A model generated the notes under the pieces. That model saw only the letters and a program-made list of their open reading frames with translations, was not told the origin of the DNA and ran no database searches. Both the position numbers and the translations under genes were made by a program. From Clostridia bacterium (lineage in GTDB: Bacteria > Bacillota_A > Clostridia > Oscillospirales > CAG-272), in the NCBI GenBank assembly GCA_017959485.1, contig JAGDAM010000009.1, positions 1-8,208 of the forward strand: a stretch of DNA of 8,208 bases. Direction: 5' to 3'. The stretch's first letter is position 1; every line of letters starts with the position of its first letter. Positions 6,279 through 8,208 of the stretch are shown here, piece by piece.

Positions 6279-6473
6279 CCGGAGCGAGATGCGCGCGCCG
6301 GACGCGGCAGGGAGAAAAACCGAAAATCACGCTGGACGTGCCCGAAATATCGTCCGGGACGATCCTCAAACCATTCGTTATCAATACCCATTTTACATCA
6401 TTCGATATCAAGAAAGGGGAAATGATAGTTGTGACTCCCGCCTCAGGGAGAGTCCGATTATCTGAAAAAACGC
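6279..6473 (+). other. Untranslated interval before the GLUG gene, with hairpins and a misplaced ribosome site
   Basis: No terminator with a T tract follows the aldolase, and no convincing promoter is seen, so read-through into the next gene is likely. The interval holds a CGT(G)CCCG/CGGGACG hairpin (6336-6362), a 6-bp inverted repeat ATCATT/AATGAT (6397-6402, 6421-6426) whose loop exposes AAAGGGGA, and a CTCCC/GGGAG hairpin (6435-6450). The AAAGGGGA precedes an ATG at 6422 in a frame that overlaps the next gene, not the true start at 6474. Confidence 0.35.
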
Positions 6474-7937
6474 ATGAAAAAAACAATCTGCGCAGTCATT
6501 GCGGCAATTATGATCCTGTCGCTCGCCGCCGTCGGTGCGGGCGCGGAGGGACCGACCGCGATAACGTCCTTTGACCAGATAACCGACATGGCCGGAAACT
6601 ACGTCCTCAGCGCCGATATAGTGAGCGCGGGAGCGCCCTCGATCGGCACGAAGGAAGCGCCGTTCACCGGCGTTTTCGACGGAGCGGGGCACACCGTGTC
6701 GGGACTTACCGGAATGGTGTTCGCGTACACTTCCGGAGCCACGGTAAAGAACGTTATCGTCACAAACTCCGTCGTGGAGTTCAAGGGCGTGGAAGATCAC
6801 ACCGGCCTTATCTGCGGCAACGCGGAAGGCGGAACCTTTACCGAGATTCATCTCGGGCCCGGGGTCCATATCGAATTCAGTGAGATCATCACCTCCGATC
6901 TTTATCTCGGCGGAATCATCGGCAACATCTACGGGCAGGAATTCACGGTATCCTACTGCTCCAACGAGGGCACCGTAACACACACCAGTCTGGCTAAAAG
7001 CCGTATGGGCGGAATCATCGGAATGGCTTACGGACAGTCGGTCGAAAAATGCGTCATTTCCAACTGCTGGAACACCGGCAACGTGATCAACGACAGCATT
7101 CCCGGGAAAAACGACACAAAGGTCGCCGGAATCGTGGCGAACGGAGAAGTCATCCATATAACGCAGTGCTACAACCTCGGCAACATCTCCTCCAACGAAT
7201 CGAACGGCCAGAGCGCCGGCATTTTCGGCTGCCCCTCTGATTACGGAGGACCGGCTTATAAAGTCTCCTTCTGCTATAACGGCGGAGAGATAACCAACGG
7301 AAAGTACGCCGGCGGCATACTGGCCTACACCAACCGCGCCGACGGAGATATCTCCTTCTGCGCGAACTTCGGCACGGTAACCGGAGGAGAGGACAAGTGG
7401 ACGGGCGGTATCATCGGATTCGCGAAGAAGACCGAAAAAGTCTCGAATCTCGTCAGTCTCAAGACCGCCTGCAACAAAGCCTGCGGCGTAGATACCGGCA
7501 AGGACACTAACTACGACTACGCAACAATCAAGGGAGTCGAAACCCAGAGCGAGCTTATCGCCGCCGCTCAGGCGCTGTCCATCGATTTTGCCGAAAAGGA
7601 CGAACACGTCGCCCTGGCATGGCAGCTGTCCTACACCTATCCCGATACCGGAAAGGATGAGCCTCCGGTGACCGTTCCCGTCGAGACGACACCCGAAGAG
7701 ACCGCACCCGAGGCGACCGACGCAGAGCAGACGACCGCCGAGCAGACCACCGCGGAGCAGACTACCGCGGAAGCTCCCGTCGCCACCGCCGGAGAGAGCG
7801 ACGTCACCGACAAATCCGAGCCGGAGACAACCACCGCCGCCGCTCCCGAAAAGAAAGGCTGCGGAAGCTTCGCCGCCTGCGGCGCGGTCATAGTCGCGCT
7901 CCTCGGCTCGGCCGTAATTATCGGAAAAAGAAAGTAA
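6474..7937 (+). CDS. GLUG-repeat surface protein with Thr/Glu stalk and C-terminal membrane anchor
   Basis: The 487-residue protein opens with a Sec signal peptide (MKKTICAVIAAIM, likely cleavage after AGA near residue 24). Residues 60-80 carry a FTGVFDGAGHTVSGL motif typical of beta-helix proteins. Five repeats of about 29-36 residues follow, each with a C-x-N-x-G core (Cys162, 198, 232, 267, 296) and GG-I-I/L-G turns, the GLUG pattern of parallel beta-helices. Residues 396-460 are a Thr/Glu/Ala/Pro-rich stalk with three EQTTA units. The C-terminus is KKGCGS, a hydrophobic segment (466-484) and a basic GKRK end: a sorting-type tail that is not LPXTG. The protein is probably displayed on the cell surface; adhesion or glycan binding is inferred. 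The start is set by the signal peptide, since the bases before it (CTGAAAAAACGC) carry no clear Shine-Dalgarno sequence. Confidence 0.88.
   Translation: MKKTICAVIAAIMILSLAAVGAGAEGPTAITSFDQITDMAGNYVLSADIVSAGAPSIGTKEAPFTGVFDGAGHTVSGLTGMVFAYTSGATVKNVIVTNSVVEFKGVEDHTGLICGNAEGGTFTEIHLGPGVHIEFSEIITSDLYLGGIIGNIYGQEFTVSYCSNEGTVTHTSLAKSRMGGIIGMAYGQSVEKCVISNCWNTGNVINDSIPGKNDTKVAGIVANGEVIHITQCYNLGNISSNESNGQSAGIFGCPSDYGGPAYKVSFCYNGGEITNGKYAGGILAYTNRADGDISFCANFGTVTGGEDKWTGGIIGFAKKTEKVSNLVSLKTACNKACGVDTGKDTNYDYATIKGVETQSELIAAAQALSIDFAEKDEHVALAWQLSYTYPDTGKDEPPVTVPVETTPEETAPEATDAEQTTAEQTTAEQTTAEAPVATAGESDVTDKSEPETTTAAAPEKKGCGSFAACGAVIVALLGSAVIIGKRK
7725..7769 (+). repeat. Three 15-bp in-frame tandem units coding EQTTA
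   Basis: Three consecutive 15-base units (GAGCAGAC-ACCGC pattern) encode EQTTA three times in the stalk of the surface protein. They differ only at third codon positions, consistent with slippage or recombination followed by silent drift under selection for the peptide. Confidence 0.8.
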
Positions 7938-7961
7938 TTCGGTTTTCCGATAACAAATAAT

Positions 7962-7980
7962 GGGGCTGCAAAACAGTCCC
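7962..7980. other. Small hairpin after the GLUG gene
   Basis: GGGGCTG and CAGTCCC pair over 7 bp, including one G-U pair, with a CAAAA loop. It lies just upstream of the main terminator and has no T tract on the plus strand, so it may stabilise the mRNA end or assist termination. Confidence 0.35.
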
Positions 7981-7986
7981 GTAAAA

Positions 7987-8026
7987 AAAGATGCCCGGAA
8001 GGCAAAACTTCCGGGCGTCTTTCTTT
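7987..8026 (+). terminator. Strong Rho-independent terminator, probably bidirectional
   Basis: A stem of 12 bp (7990-8001 with 8008-8019), core GCCCGGAAG/CTTCCGGGC with a 6-base GCAAAA loop, is followed by CTTTCTTT on the plus strand. The A run at 7983-7989 gives a T tract on the minus strand, so it can stop transcription both ways. It closes the operon that ends with the GLUG gene. Confidence 0.9.
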
Positions 8027-8027
8027 G

Positions 8028-8208
8028 GTGCGCTCGGCATGCGCGATTACTTGGCGGTGAAAGTCCACTACAGACTTGGCAGTAGGAACTGTTAGCCGAA
8101 GGCAAGGGTGTCCGTCGTGAGGCGGAATCTGAAGGAAGCCGGATGCGGGGAGGATACTAACCCGCGGGCAAAACCTCGGTCTGACGAACAGAAACTGCAT
8201 ACAAGGCG
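8028..8208 (+). mobile_element. Group II intron, 5' end (ribozyme domain I, partial)
   Basis: The sequence starts at GTGCG, the conserved 5' splice-site consensus of group II introns. It then follows, segment by segment, the domain I of a common bacterial intron type: CGGCAT closed by a CGC/GCG stem, GGTGAAAGTCCACTA (here GGCGGTGAAAGTCCACTA), CTTGGCAGTAGGAAC, GGCAAGGGTGTCC, TGAGGCGGAATCTGAAGGAA and GGTCTGACGAACAGAAA. The rest of the ribozyme and any reverse transcriptase/maturase gene lie beyond the window, so completeness and class cannot be judged. The insertion point is directly behind a terminator hairpin, as is typical of class C introns; that assignment is inference from site choice alone. 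Confidence 0.85.

Noticed and set aside
6338..6574. Plus-strand frame starting at GTG 6338 (MPEISSGTILKPFVIN...) in the gap before the GLUG gene
   Set aside because: The first 45 residues look protein-like, but it overlaps the GLUG signal peptide by 100 bases, turns Arg-rich there, lacks a ribosome site at the GTG and matches nothing I recognise. It is kept only as a possible upstream ORF from 6422.
6408..8105. Minus-strand open frame of 565 residues across the GLUG gene, the terminator and the intron start
   Set aside because: It runs through a strong bidirectional terminator and into a group II intron; its composition is that of an antisense shadow.
1..8208. CRISPR array, tRNA or rRNA genes, toxin-antitoxin or phage-defence genes
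   Set aside because: No regularly spaced repeats, cloverleaf sequences, rRNA signatures or defence-type domains were seen anywhere in the window.

Overview
The window looks like chromosomal DNA of a Gram-positive, probably clostridial bacterium, perhaps an uncultured gut or rumen lineage. The base composition is moderately high in G+C. The support is a YesN-like AraC regulator, Gram-positive-style lipoproteins with Ser/Thr/Glu-rich linkers, a GLUG-repeat surface protein with a Thr/Glu stalk and a KGCGS-membrane-basic tail, and a group II intron of a sort common in Firmicutes. This assignment is inference; no phylogenetic marker gene is present.

Layout. The left half is read leftwards. A 712-residue fusion of a PHP metal-dependent phosphoesterase with a GDPD-like domain (1196-3334) is followed by an AraC-family regulator (180-1058). 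The regulator's stop codon overlaps the start of a lipoprotein gene that runs off the left edge (1-180). The right half is read rightwards: a solute-binding lipoprotein (3901-5400), a class II ketose-bisphosphate aldolase (5418-6278), then a GLUG-repeat cell-surface protein (6474-7937). A strong terminator follows (7987-8026), and immediately after it lies the 5' end of a group II intron that continues beyond the right edge (8028-8208).

The 566-base divergent region (3335-3900) holds the least expected content. Its two gene-proximal promoters have good -10 boxes, poor -35 boxes and the same GTCCATT heptamer exactly 28 nt upstream of the -10, which suggests shared activator control, plausibly by the local AraC protein. 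Between them, on the minus strand, a promoter (TTGAAT-16-TATAAT), a structured stretch of about 120 nt and a hairpin plus U-rich terminator could be a small RNA or an attenuated leader for the PHP gene. Near-identical 16-bp direct repeats lie at 3589 and 3811.

Working model (inference). An AraC-controlled locus senses or binds an extracellular carbohydrate-like compound through the lipoproteins, and processes phosphorylated intermediates through the PHP-GDPD protein and the aldolase. No permease, ATPase or kinase gene is visible, so the transported substrate and the pathway cannot be named.
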